Below, in pieces: positions 48,201-58,050 of a DNA stretch of 64,000 nt; positions within the stretch are counted from its first letter, which is position 1, and each line of letters starts with the position of its first letter. The notes under the pieces are model-generated. The model was given only the letters and a program-made list of their open reading frames with translations. It made no database searches and had not been told where the DNA came from. Made by a program: the position numbers and the translations under genes. The DNA comes from Nematostella vectensis (taxonomy: Eukaryota > Cnidaria > Anthozoa > Actiniaria > Edwardsiidae), in NCBI RefSeq assembly GCF_932526225.1, contig NC_064042.1:2463001-2527000 (forward strand), written 5' to 3'.

Positions 48201-51200
48201 CACGATATATCTGCTGGGACCGCAAAATTCGTTTTTCAAATGAGTCCTCAATACCGAACCATGCCAGTCCGCCCCTCGAAAACACCACACCTATACTAAT
48301 ATAGACTTTTTAGGATGAAAAAGAAATATGGGCAAATAGTCTCACTCAAGGCTGGGTGTTGGAAGATTGTATCCGCTGGATCACCGCAGGCTCTGAAAGA
48401 GATTTTGATCTCAAAGTCGGCAGATTATGCAGGAAGACCTCCGTTCCACAGCTTCTTGATAGAAACGCTGGGTAAGCACTCGCTTTTCTAGGTTACTCCT
48501 ACCCTCAAATGTCCCTGTGCATTCTGTTATCGTGCTTGGTAATCCGCAAAAGAATACAGACTCAGCGGGCGCTCGAAAACCGCACAAGAGGCGCGCATTT
48601 TCGCGGTCGGAGGACGAAAGCGCTGAGGTGGGGGGGAGGGAAATTTGGCTCAGCAAATTTTATTTATCTTGTTAGAGAGATTTCCCCGAAAACGGTGGCC
48701 TCCATCAAGTCACAATGGCTTTGTCCAGGAGAAACAACACCCTTGGTGAAACAACACCCTTGATCCAAATCAGATTTATCACTCCAAAAACTCCCGAATA
48801 GTTACCCGTTTCTTTCTTCCTCTTTTTTCTAGGTGGCAAAGGCATAGCGTTTGGCAATCCTAACACCGCATGGAAACTGCACCGCAAGCTGTTCGTGACT
48901 TCCATGCGCTACTATGTCTCGAACATCCCCTTAATAGATGCGCGAATAACAGAGCAGGCAAGCCAACTTCAGGAGTTCTTTAGCAAACAACAGGGAAAGC
49001 CTTTTAACCCCTCGACCGTCTTGATGAAACGCGTAGCAGACGTCATCTGCGGGATCACTTTCGGGAAGTACTTCAACTCTTCGCACCCCGAGTTCGACCG
49101 ATTTATCGAGCTGACGAACCTTTCTTTCGGTGACGCAGAGCTAAATGAGCAGCTCTCGATCCTCGATTTATTTCCTATCTCGAAGTACTTCCCATTCAGC
49201 GCCTACAAGCGAGACCAGACAGGAACAGAGCTTGTTCTTTTGGGAACAATCAAGGATGTTCTTGATCAGGGAAAGGCGAATTTTGACGCTTCTGCCGAGG
49301 TTACCGATCTGATGAATGGTTTGCTGAAGGCGCGCTCAGAAGCAGAGTACCAGAACGAGGAGGAGAAGAAGGCCTTGTTATCAGATGACTACCTGATCTG
49401 TACTTTATACGATACAGTCAGTGCGGGCTATGAGACCACAGTATCGACGCTGAAATGGGCTATTGTATACCTGGTTAATTACCCTCAGTACCAGCAGCAG
49501 ATTCAACAAGAGATGGATAAGGTAACGTGTGGATAACGGCATATAGCCAAGAGAAAGTTCTATGAAATGTGCATAGCTTGTGTTAGCTAGTTCTATGAAA
49601 TGTGTTATGCCAATGCACACTAGTGACATATCGACATAACGACATGGGCGCGCGCACTCTTATCTTCGACATAATGACATGGACATAACGACATGTCATT
49701 ATGTCCATGTCGTTATGTCGGGCTAAACATAGTGCGCGCGCCCATGTTGATATGTTGCTAGTGTGCACTAGGCATTAGTAGCTATATAGCCATGGAAAGG
49801 GGAGGGCAGCTGTATACATGACGCAAGCTACTGAGCACCTGATTAATAAACTTCGGCACCAGCAGAAGAAACGTGCCCGTGACCCCCGCTAAAAAGATGA
49901 ATTCACTATTGAAAAAGAACCTCCAAATGGGAGGCTAGGTGGCGCAGTTGGCAGAGCGTCGCTCTGTAGTGCCTGTGCCTCTCACCACAGGTTTCCCGGT
50001 CGCTCTCTAGTGCCTGTGCCTCTCACCACAGGTTTCCCGGTCGCTCTCTAGTGCCTGTGCCTCTCACCACTGGGTTCTGGGTTTGATCCCCGGTTCCCAC
50101 TTGAGCTAAGCTAGTTGTTTCTCATCTTTGCTCCGAGGGTTATCTTCCTGGTCCTCTGGTTTTACTTCCTCCACAAAATCCAAAGATTTCGGTCTAAGCT
50201 GTGTTCAGTCGTAAGAAATAAGTGGAATGCCGCCTGCCTGTGTCTGCGCTTTCAGCATTACCTCAAAGGAGGGTATTTGACTCCCTAAATCTTTTGATTT
50301 ATTATTTACAGGTTGTAGGTCGTGATCGAATGCCTTCCCTCACAGACCGCCCTCGTCTGCCCCTCATCCAAGCCGCCCTGATGGAGACCCTGCGAGCTGG
50401 TAACATCGCGGACGAGGCCATCCCTCATTACACCTTGAAGGACACCACCCTATGCGGATACAGAGTCCCCAAGGACACGGTCGTTCTCCCTGACTTAGAG
50501 GCGGTGCACCTTGACCCTAACTGCTGGGAAAACCCCCTCGAGTTCAACCCCTACAGACACCTCGACAACGAGGGGAACCTCTTGACAAGCCCCCCTAACT
50601 GGCTCCCTTTTTCTGCCGGTCGCCGTGTTTGCACTGGGGAGTCCCTCGCAAAGATGAAGCTGTTTTTGTTCCTGTCGTGGATGTTGCATAAGTTCACGCT
50701 GGTACCGGAAAATGAGGAACCGCCGAGTCTGGAAGGGATCAAAGGATTCACGCAGAGCCCGAAGCCATTCAAAATACGCGCAATCGATAGATATTCTGCA
50801 TAGAAACTGGGACTTTCCTCAGTGTTCTTCTCAAGAAATGTCATCATAATATTATACGTTGATAAGAAACACAAAAGAGTAATAATGGCTTATTTGCTTT
50901 GTCGCATATAATTATCATACATATCGCACACTACATGTCGCGCTCAACATGTCGACTAGTTTATCCAGGCCTTTAGAAATAAAGGAGAAGATAGACCGAA
51001 CTTTGATATAATGACTAAGTATGAAGTACAACCAAGAGACCATGGTACAACAAAATGTATAAAAAAGCCAATGCGTTTAAATGAAATAATATAATATAAA
51101 ACAATGATATAAAAATCCGCTAGGTATAATAGCACAACGTATTTTCTACTATTGCTTTTGTTTAAATATTGATATAAGTACATATTAAAGATGCTTATCA

Positions 51201-54200
51201 CAATTGAATGTTGCTGCTGTCACACTTCGCACAACAGACCGTATTAGCGGGTGGGGCACCGGGAGGTGACATTGAATTGATAGCACCAGGACAAACCTGG
51301 CCCCCAGGGGTGATGAAGGTGTATCGTTCTTATATTAAAATAACACGTCAGGCCCGTACATCCAGGGGGGGGGGGGGGGGGGTGCGCGCGCGCACGCTAA
51401 ATCGCTCTGGTATGTAGCCAAATCCGACAATAAACGTCCCGTGGAGATACTTCAAAGGCATGAAAAAATCCCTCTTTGTTCTTTCGGGGGTGGTCAGATT
51501 TCTATAAGAGAATTTCCCCCCCCCCTTTTGGAAAAAATTAGGTCCACTTTATCGGATTCCGCAACCCCTCCCCCCCCCCAAAAAAAAATCCTGGGTACGG
51601 GCCTAACGTGCTAGATGATAGGCTGTTATAATTTCATAAATTTCAACAGACATGTTAAAGTAAATTAGAAAATCGCCTAGAACCGGATGGATCATCATAA
51701 CTCTTTCAGGCCCCGTGGAAAATGCTATTGTGCCTACGTTAGAAAATCTATCGCCCAAAATAACATATTCGAACTAGTTCTTTTTATTTATAATGTACTT
51801 TTGCATTCAGTAATCTGTTTCAGGTTTCATTTCTTTCATCTTATGGGGTTTGCTAAGCAAAACCTAGCAAAGCAAACTCCGTATGTGCTTGAAATTAAAT
51901 TAAGAGATTTTTTACCTTGTAGGAACCGGTGGGCCGTGGGAGTTATCAATGGTCCCTTACAATTCCAGGAAACCGGGTAAGCCAGCACTTGAGCTTATGC
52001 CTGACACAGTACTGTGTATAACAGTTGCCCTACGATAAATCGGGCTAATTTGACTTCAGCGTCCGTGACGGCTTGTGACTCTATAAGGTAGCCGAGGTAG
52101 TTATACATTAAGAAACGCTAAAAGTATGAAGACAATGATTGTATATCATGAACGATGAATAGAATAGGAACGGGGTTGCTTTTTTTTACCCGAAAAACGG
52201 TGAACGCAGGAAAAAAAAAACGAAAAACTGAGAACAAAGGGAGCAAGGGTATGGGCAAGGAATATGGACTTGTAACTGGTAAACTGTGAAAAAAAAAAAC
52301 TTCGAGGACATGGCCGAGAATCGAACCTCGTCCAGATCCGGTAAATGAGAAAAAATAGACCATACTTCCAGACATGCGCTGAAACACCGTATGGCAGCGT
52401 AAAGCTTTACGGCTAAGCTGGAGATTTCGGCCCCAGCACCGCTATCTAGCGAACTGTACAACACAAAGGAACCTGAGGTACCCGCGCATTAATGGGGAGG
52501 CAATAACCAGGATCCCAGGCCTGTCTTAGTCGGTTACGCCACGCACCGCTCGCTGAGATGTACGAAACATATCGGGGTCTTTTCCACGCATGCGTCTCTT
52601 GGGAATAGGTGTGCTGCTATAGTAATGTAGTGATGTCGTCATCATGTGCAGCACACTACGACCTAGGTCTACATTGCTGCCTTTAGCCTTTGTTGTTCTT
52701 TGTCCCCTCAAGCACGTGCATATGACATTTTTTGGCCCAAAACAATAAAAGCAAGCTTCATTGAAATGCACACAATCTAAAATGTGTTGTGTTTTAATCT
52801 TTTATAAAATACTGTTATTAAATATCTCGTAAGCTACTCTTCCCGAATTTCTTAGGAGCATTTAAGATTCTAGAGTTCATATTTTCTTTGGCATAGGCAT
52901 TGGGTGTGGGGTCCCAAACCTAAATATAGCGTCCAAAAATCACAAATAATGCGAGTTGAAGTGTAGAGTCGTTACACTCTGTAACGACGTACTTTATAAA
53001 AAGCTTACGCACTTTGTTATAAAATCTGAAGCACCCATGGATTTTCATCGTAGTATTTTTCAATAACTACACAGACAGTTTCGTTATGTTTAGTTGCTAG
53101 TATTGTGTATAATAAAGATCACGTTTAAATATTACCAGATCTGAAATTCAATTCTGATTTCCTTTCATGGTCGCTAAATATGGCGCTTTAGAATAAAAAC
53201 ACACCCACAATAGAGCCCCCGAGAGCAATAAAGAGTACCGAGCACAGGCTCACCGTTTTAACTCGGGTGAAACAAAAACAGAAAGACAGAAATGCTTCCT
53301 CACCCTTGCTTTTATTCTAGGCAGCATATGAATGTATTTAAGCTGTTTTTCTACAAAACACCTCTCCATTATAGTCCGATATGTGGAGGTGTGTCTTATG
53401 CTATCTTATTTCTTACACACTACATAAACTGTGGTTGCCGCTATTTTGCATCCTGGCGCCGCTACTATTTTTAAATCCTTTTTTTTTTACTTTCTTATTG
53501 GATAACGAGCTTGATCTTGACGGCAAATGTTTTCTGTGTCACGCAAGCAAAGCTCGAGATGATCAAAATCTAAATGTGAACCGTGAACGACCAGCAAGAG
53601 ACGCCCGTTAATTCTCACTTTATACTCTACAGGCGTCATGACGTATTCCCGGGGTTTCCATGACACTCTGTCCGTGTTTTACCTGGAATCTGTGCGCCCA
53701 GACTTATCAACAACACCTTGGTTCCCACATCTCATGCAGCTGTACAACATACGCTACGTCATGGCCAAAACGAACTTGATTTCCAAAGATTTCCTGGACA
53801 AGTGCGATCTTCGAAGGCTGTCACAACTCCATAACGGATCATCTGTTTTTGTACGCTCGCCTAATGTGGGTTATGGCTTCTTAGAATTCGTTAGAGTCTC
53901 AGGATACGTATCTGGAGATTTAAAAGGAATGCGCCAAACAGTGCTTAGTATAACTCAAATCTATCAGAACAAACAACTATTGACAATTAACCCAAAAGGG
54001 ACAATTTCTAAGAATGTTCCAAGAATTTCTGTTGCACCGATGTGGAAAGATCAGTCATTTCTTGGTCCGAGTGTTTTCCCGTTACTATGGTTACAACCGT
54101 TCAGTGGCTTTGGTGTAACGTGGACTATAAATAGGCGGCCTGTGTCCGAGGCGACCTGGGTAAAGAAGATCACGAGAGGTCGTAGTGAGGATTCTATAGT

Positions 54201-54989
54201 GTCTGAGGTACTAAAGGAGAAGGTGGATCTGAACACGTACAGTGCAATTGTTAATGTCCAAGGACAGGCACAGTCGGTAAGTAGTATTTACGCCACAATC
54301 TTTACATTTTGAGCCACCCAAGAGAAATGGGAATTTGTATGCTTTAATATTAATGCACTTAGATATACGGAGCAAAATTTCAGTTTAGTTTTCTCTAGTT
54401 TTCTTACTCCTTCTAAAAATGGGGAATGTTGGCCTTGAATGAGGGGAGGGGATTCCGTATATTTAGCGGATGGAAAAAAGCAACGTCATCGATGCAAATC
54501 GTTTTTGATGCGGCCTTGATTGCGAAGTTAATCTTGAGAACTCTGTAGAAAGGCATTTGCATAACAATATGAGAGTTTCGGTTGGATCCTCGAGTATCGG
54601 GCGCGGCGGAGCAAGGCAATAACTGTCTTATTTTGCACGAACAGGACATCTTCACCGCAGAACATCTTCTATTGAAGGTCACTTACCACCCTTACTGGAC
54701 TTGTCGCTATAGCAACACCGTGACAGGCTCGAGCCTTGACGTCATCTCCAGCCAGGAGCTCCAGGAGCATGCTTTTCACGAGTATGACCGCTGGACGGAA
54801 GTGCCTATTCACCACGTGACTCCAAACCTCATGAGCATCGTCTTACCACCAGGAAGACATCACGTGATTTGTTCATTTCATAATCCACTCTACCAGAAAC
54901 TAGCATTTCTAATGTCTGTTCTGACCATACTTATGATAGTCATTCATGAGGTTTTGATATCAATTTCAAAGTTCAGGGTGACTAAGTGA
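36264..54989 (+). CDS. Large polytopic membrane protein, YfhO/PTPS-related type
   Basis: Exons 36264-36634, 40030-40265, 40719-42413, 53633-54276, 54645-54989 join in phase to 1096 residues. After TM1, the luminal GYADGGDLYSHFVEA and FDGLTLGYPLILAYQPLP resemble membrane proteins annotated 6-pyruvoyl-tetrahydropterin synthase-related (YfhO/GT-C-like), in which such segments precede a multi-helix core. TM segments follow in exons 2-3, then a soluble part with GVMTYSRGFHDTLSVFY and LMQLYNIRYVMAK, and a final TM near the C-terminus (LMSVLTILMIVIHEV). Exon 3 holds an insert of about 290 residues, Ser/Cys-rich, with duplicated CSDYDPRQTCPDIKC / FYDNDHRQTCAGTGC motifs and later SIDSN repeats. The third intron is 11.2 kb and contains three other genes. 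Function is unknown; a lipid-linked sugar transferase or carrier role is only a guess. If exon 4 instead belongs to a separate gene, the long join fails. Confidence 0.8.
37382..37830. repeat. 102-bp minisatellite, about 4.4 copies
   Basis: Units start GAGCATCCCAGAGTCTTGAT and include CAAGCATTATAAAGCTATTT. They lie in intron 1 of the membrane-protein gene. A unit length divisible by three keeps both strands open, so the translated frames are artefacts. Confidence 0.95.
38735..39056. mobile_element. TIR element with GTGAATCGTGAT repeats
   Basis: Ends AGGGCGGCAAGGG and CCTTACCGCCCCT are inverted. The interior repeats GTGAATCGTGATCTATGC about four times and then has a C-rich run. It resembles in design the element at 60266-60586. 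Confidence 0.7.
39488..39935. mobile_element. TIR element with internal CTTGACAAG repeats
   Basis: Ends AGGGCCGTCTTCACGGGCA and TGCCCGTGTAGACGGTCCTT are inverted with small changes. Multiple ACTTGACAAG / CTTGTCAAGT subrepeats fill both halves. It lies in intron 1 of the large membrane-protein gene. Confidence 0.8.
42712..42895. mobile_element. TIR element with CAGGGGCGGATCC ends
   Basis: CAGGGGCGGATCCGGG at the left and CTGGATCCGCCCCTG at the right are inverted. The interior, about 150 bases, is non-coding. It lies about 300 bases into the 11.2-kb intron. Confidence 0.8.
42900..44599. other. Intronic spacer with a TTTCTCGAAACACCCGAGAA inverted repeat
   Basis: Within 43380-43780, CGTTTCTCGAAACACCCGAG at about 43437 is inverted at about 43745, among CGGGACCCGAAA-like repeats; likely another non-autonomous element. 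The rest is AT-rich with poly-T near 43125. Confidence 0.6.
44600..45199 (-). CDS. Intronless small membrane-anchored protein, paralogue A (NTF2-like?)
   Basis: 199 residues from ATG 45199 (the frame is open upstream but has no earlier ATG). An N-terminal hydrophobic segment (WLLPASILYTGVQGYTVYHV) is followed by FSSPKKLRKP and a cone-like domain with FSDDLSFEDPAVFLKGIGPL, LEVHHFEQEIRMDLTQKYTY and GKKSLLDGQSAPF. SFEDPA...GIGPL followed by an alternating beta pattern recalls NTF2/SnoaL-like folds; that assignment is tentative. It pairs with the gene at 46008-46598, same strand and about 0.8 kb upstream, sharing length and motifs. Both lie inside an intron of the plus-strand membrane-protein gene and have no introns. 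Confidence 0.8.
   Translation of the reverse strand: MEWLLPASILYTGVQGYTVYHVFSSPKKLRKPKSAPVELSETKSDIADSRQPLVEEFLRIYQLSYNEESFQIFSDDLSFEDPAVFLKGIGPLKNVLNLARAFIKSVKTEKLEVHHFEQEIRMDLTQKYTYRLGFSYNTTSALYLRLEGEAGSEKIVSVVEEWGKKSLLDGQSAPFTGSMATMFRKIHGKVCNMMLCTMK
45938..45943 (-). terminator. Poly(A) signal of paralogue B
   Basis: AATAAA on the minus strand about 65 bases after the stop of the 46008-46598 gene. Confidence 0.5.
46008..46598 (-). CDS. Intronless small membrane-anchored protein, paralogue B (NTF2-like?)
   Basis: 196 residues from ATG 46598. Hydrophobic N-terminus (VIPSMVIYYGAMQAYLGYHM), then FTTPSTLQKP, KDFEFEDMFTYMKGIGPITN, KSEVHYEDGFRLEMTHNYTA and FGKSLITEGNAPF. These line up with paralogue A residue by residue (FEDP/FEDM, KGIGP, EVH, GKSL, APF), so the two arose by tandem duplication. 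A mitochondrial, ER or other membrane anchor is possible from the N-terminal segment. Function unknown. Intronless genes inside a host intron can arise by retroposition followed by tandem duplication. Confidence 0.82.
   Translation of the reverse strand: MVVGFIFKRVIPSMVIYYGAMQAYLGYHMFTTPSTLQKPMSSLIKPNEARKKLVQGVKDVYKGNAKPETFQNWSKDFEFEDMFTYMKGIGPITNTGYLIKEFDPVGIDYKSEVHYEDGFRLEMTHNYTAFKRFTFTLPTVIYAKTEGDKLVAIRDEFFGKSLITEGNAPFLFIGKMSRVIRTVQGKLFNLRTTQNP
46679..46987. mobile_element. Tandem duplication plus TIR element, GGACGGACCAT family, copy 2
   Basis: GGAAGTCCCAGGATGCATTG occurs twice at 46679-46745. Then GGACGGACCATATGGAAAGTG with a long G run opens an element ending CTTCACTTTTCTAATTGCCCC near 46987, the same family as 34657-35014; both share a TTTCAGTCGTG/GCTGAAACC-type stretch in opposite orientations. 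Confidence 0.7.
47170..47282. mobile_element. Near-perfect palindromic MITE
   Basis: Arms of about 45 bases (AGTCTGCTTGCTGCAGCCG... / ...CGGCTGCAAACAGACA) cover TGTCAGTCACGCAACGCT and its inverse, with a loop of about 12 bases. It sits 300 bases before the P450 ATG. Confidence 0.85.
47578..50803 (+). CDS. Cytochrome P450, CYP2 clan (CYP17/CYP1/CYP2-like)
   Basis: Exons 47578-47771, 48314-48471, 48833-49521 and 50312-50803 join in phase to 510 residues. The N-terminus is a membrane anchor followed by the proline hinge LPPGPRFSSLPIVGN. The I-helix reads SAGYETT (about residues 314-320), the K-helix ETLR (372-375), the meander FNPYRHLD, and the haem loop FSAGRRVCTGESLA with Cys454. All key P450 signatures are present, so a functional ER monooxygenase of steroids, lipids or xenobiotics is expected; the subfamily cannot be fixed by eye. 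Length is normal. It lies on the same strand inside the 11.2-kb intron of the large membrane-protein gene. Its third intron carries a palindromic element and a SINE. Confidence 0.95.
49605..49780. mobile_element. Palindromic element in P450 intron 3
   Basis: Outer arms TGCACACTAG / CTAGTGTGCA, middle arms ATGGGCGCGCGCACT / AGTGCGCGCGCCCAT, and a core built of ACATAACGACATG units that is itself palindromic. It spans about 170 bases. Confidence 0.85.
49935..50218 (+). mobile_element. tRNA-derived SINE with tandem insert between A and B boxes
   Basis: A box TGGCGCAGTTGG at 49940-49951 and B box GGTTTGATCCC at 50080-50090 (one mismatch to consensus) are Pol III internal promoter elements. Normally they lie 30-60 bases apart; here about 130, because a 41-bp unit (CGCTCTGTAGTGCCTGTGCC...) is repeated nearly three times between them. 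The body after 50100 (TTTGCTCCGAGGGTTATC) is non-tRNA. Confidence 0.75.
50978..50983 (+). terminator. Candidate poly(A) signal of the P450
   Basis: AATAAA 175 bases after the P450 stop codon. Confidence 0.5.
51350..51604 (-). mobile_element. TIR element, CAGGCCCGTACCCAGG family, copy 2
   Basis: Ends CAGGCCCGTACATCCAGG and CCTGGGTACGGGCCT. The interior GCCAAATCCGACAATAAACG is the reverse complement of part of copy 1 at 19502-19838, so it lies in opposite orientation. Confidence 0.88.
51605..53632. other. Distal part of the 11.2-kb intron
   Basis: No coding exon recognised. Around 52300-52450 the minus strand has GGTTCGATTCTCGGCC, a B-box-like motif; no good A box or cloverleaf could be fitted, so perhaps a SINE relic. 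The rest is AT-rich up to the acceptor at 53632. Confidence 0.4.
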
Positions 54990-57900
54990 CCCCCTGTACA
55001 GAATTTTACCAACAGCGCTTATTTACTGTAAGAGACCTTTTGAAGAACACACGTTATAAAGCGGGTCGGCTTGGGCCAACACGCACCCTCCACCCTTTCG
55101 CCTCTGATCGCCAAAAAATCGTTCTTTTACTATTAAGCACTTTATCTTATTTATTCATTTATTGTCTGAATGACTATTTAAAAATGATCATTTTAATTCC
55201 CATTATTAATTTATTGTCTGAATGACTATTTAAAAATGATCGTTTTAATTTCCATTATTATTATATAAACAGAGGATTAAAGCACGTTACAGTAAACCAG
55301 TCAAACTGAAAAGACTATAAAAACCGTAATAAATCATACTTAATTCATATTTTTTATGGCTTCCAATGAAATCTAATTTCCCCCTCTCCATGACACATTT
55401 TCCGCCCTAAGATTGATAATATTCTCCAGAAGCAGCCTAACCCTTGACGTTTCATTCGGGTTGCCTTCGTTTGGCCGTGGGAAGGGCTGGGGAGAGCCTT
55501 AGAGAAAAGAACGCCAAGTGCAAGAATTCCAAAATATATTCCCTAGAATCGGGTATGAGGGGGGTATTGATGCTAGCCGCATATTCTAAAGAGTCCAAAA
55601 TAAAACAGCTGGAAACGAAACCCCTGGATTTTCATTTACCTCTTTTCAGCTTTAGGGCAGAATGGATGGGTAAAATAACCATCAACCACCGCCGCAGAAT
55701 TTGCATCATCAGAAGAAAAGGATTGTGAAAATTTGTATCAATTGTGATATTGGTAGAAAAAAAAATATAGGGAGTACCGCTATAAAAGCCCGTTGAATAA
55801 CCATCTCACCAATATAAATTACAATTTTCTTGAGTGACGCGCACTTGCAATTTCCTGGAGCCTCTATCAGTAAATACATATATTTTATTGTATTTATCTT
55901 TAGTACGATTAGATTTTAGGAAGAGTTTTGTTTATCGTACTATTATCAATTATTCTGTTATTTGGGAGAAGTGTGAAAGACTGGAGTGTTCCCATAGCCA
56001 ATATGATGGTCGAAATGGGGTTCCTCACGTCCTAAAGTGTTTGTCATCCTACCTCGCTACCTTTTGTACACTCCACACTACCTTCAAATACTTGACGATT
56101 TTAATCATTTCTCAGTAATAAATAACCGCTTTTGTCCCCGCTTTTTCGCTACTCACTATCTAAGTAATAATAGTGAGTATATATATTTTGAAGAATTAAA
56201 TTATTATATATTCGTTTATTTTCCCTAATGTGAGTTTGTTTAATCAAACAATATAGCCATTTGGCGCAACCCCTTCGAAAGACATTGGGGACAAATGCCA
56301 CTCCCCTCCCCACCCTCACCACCCTTAATATTTTTAGAGATTATAAAGGAAATGACCAGTAGGGGCGTGGCTATGTTCCCCCAATATTTACTTGATGTTT
56401 CTGTGTCGTCCCCCCAACATGTCTAGGCCTGCAACAGCTGTTGAGAACAAGGCCATAGAATCAGTATTTGATCAGATATGGAGCACATCCCAGCATAATG
56501 ATTTTAAAATTCATTAGAACCTCGAGTCAAGCGACAACAAAATACGTGAAGAATGCCCTGACGATAATTAAGTGCAACTATATTTGCAATATAAATCCAC
56601 TCTCCCAAGCGTAAAATATGTCGTCGATAAACAACAATTTGAATTCAATTCAATTTTAATTCACACGACAGTAACATAAATACATTTATTACAAAAGTTA
56701 ACCGAAACAAGTACAAGGAAATAAAGAAAGAGAAAAAGTTATTTGATAAAATTATCTTGTGCTGTAGCCGAAGTAGCCAGAAGCTTTAATTATATATCTC
56801 AAAACTACTGACAAAAACTTGTACTGTTCAAACAATTCATTTCTGTGTTATCTTATGACTTTATTAATCTTGGTTAGTACAGAACTTACTATTGCAACGA
56901 TATCTCGATTCTAGATCGATGTGTCCTACTTCTCCCGAAGCATAACGTTTGATCTCTTATTATTTGTTTTTTTATATATATTTAGTGTGTTTTTGTTAAA
57001 CTTCTTCTTCTTTATCTTCTTGGTGAGCCCACCGCCTTCCAAATGGGAGATTCTTGTAAGGACAAATGCGTAATAGTAATAGAAGAAACAATATTCATCA
57101 TAAAACCGTTCTAGCCTCATCGTCCAATTATCATGATGGCAACCGGATGGTTTGACGAGCATTTACTAGAACCAAATATCGCGGGCACATTTAGAAATTA
57201 GACGACAGAATTTTTGAGTGATACGGAACTATACCCGCTGCTACGGAACTACTCCCACTATGTGCGAACAGAAAATACCATATAAATAAAAAAAATTTGA
57301 TAATGTGTAGTCTTTCCTGTGAATATTATATGCATAAGTAAATTTGTAGTCGTCTTAGAAAAAATGATGAGCATTGGGCCCTCCGTAAAAAAGATAGAGC
57401 AATTTTTAATATGAAGTGATACGGAACTCAGCGTTTGAAAATAGCCCAGGCGCGATATATGAGATATTGGGCGATACAAGGGGTTTTCTGATACACATAT
57501 ATCACTATAGTAACGGCAGACACTATAAAAAGAGTGATTCGCCAAACAGTCTCATAAGAGGACATCCTAGTGATAACATCACTCATCAGCTCTGCTAGAA
57601 GCTAAAAGGTAATTGATTTAGTATATGGACCATCTTAACTTTTATATAACCTTAAAATTAGACCTATAATCCCCTGAATAACTAAATTATAATGCTATTA
57701 ATTTTCTGCCTTTTACCTGTGTCATGATCATACTGTTTTAGTTAAAAGTAGTCCTGCTGCAGTAATAAAAACCGAAAATAACTTTAGGGAATGGAAATTA
57801 ATTTGCCGGGCAGTTCAAGAAGCCAGTAGTCTGAGTTAACCAAGCACCTTGCAACTGGTTATCGGTGTAACCATTCGGGTTTTTTTTTCTCGGCCTCATG

Positions 57901-58050
57901 CTATGGTGCCGATTTCGTGAATTTTAAACTGAAGAGTACAGTTTTGAATAATAATATACTATTCATATCACTAATTGACAAACCGTGTTGAGACAAAATT
58001 TTGCAGATATTTTTTTTCTAATTCAGAAACAATCAAACAACAACGGTACG
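54990..58050. other. AT-rich intergenic region
   Basis: A two-copy tandem duplication of about 60 bases (ATTTATTGTCTGAATGACTA...) lies at 55148-55262. Otherwise no gene, RNA or TIR element is recognised. The last few hundred bases should hold the promoter of the GPCR starting at 58051. Confidence 0.45.

Noticed and set aside
49935-50100. A functional tRNA gene
   Set aside because: A and B boxes are present, but the spacing is far too long and no acceptor stem or anticodon arm can be drawn. A SINE is the better reading.
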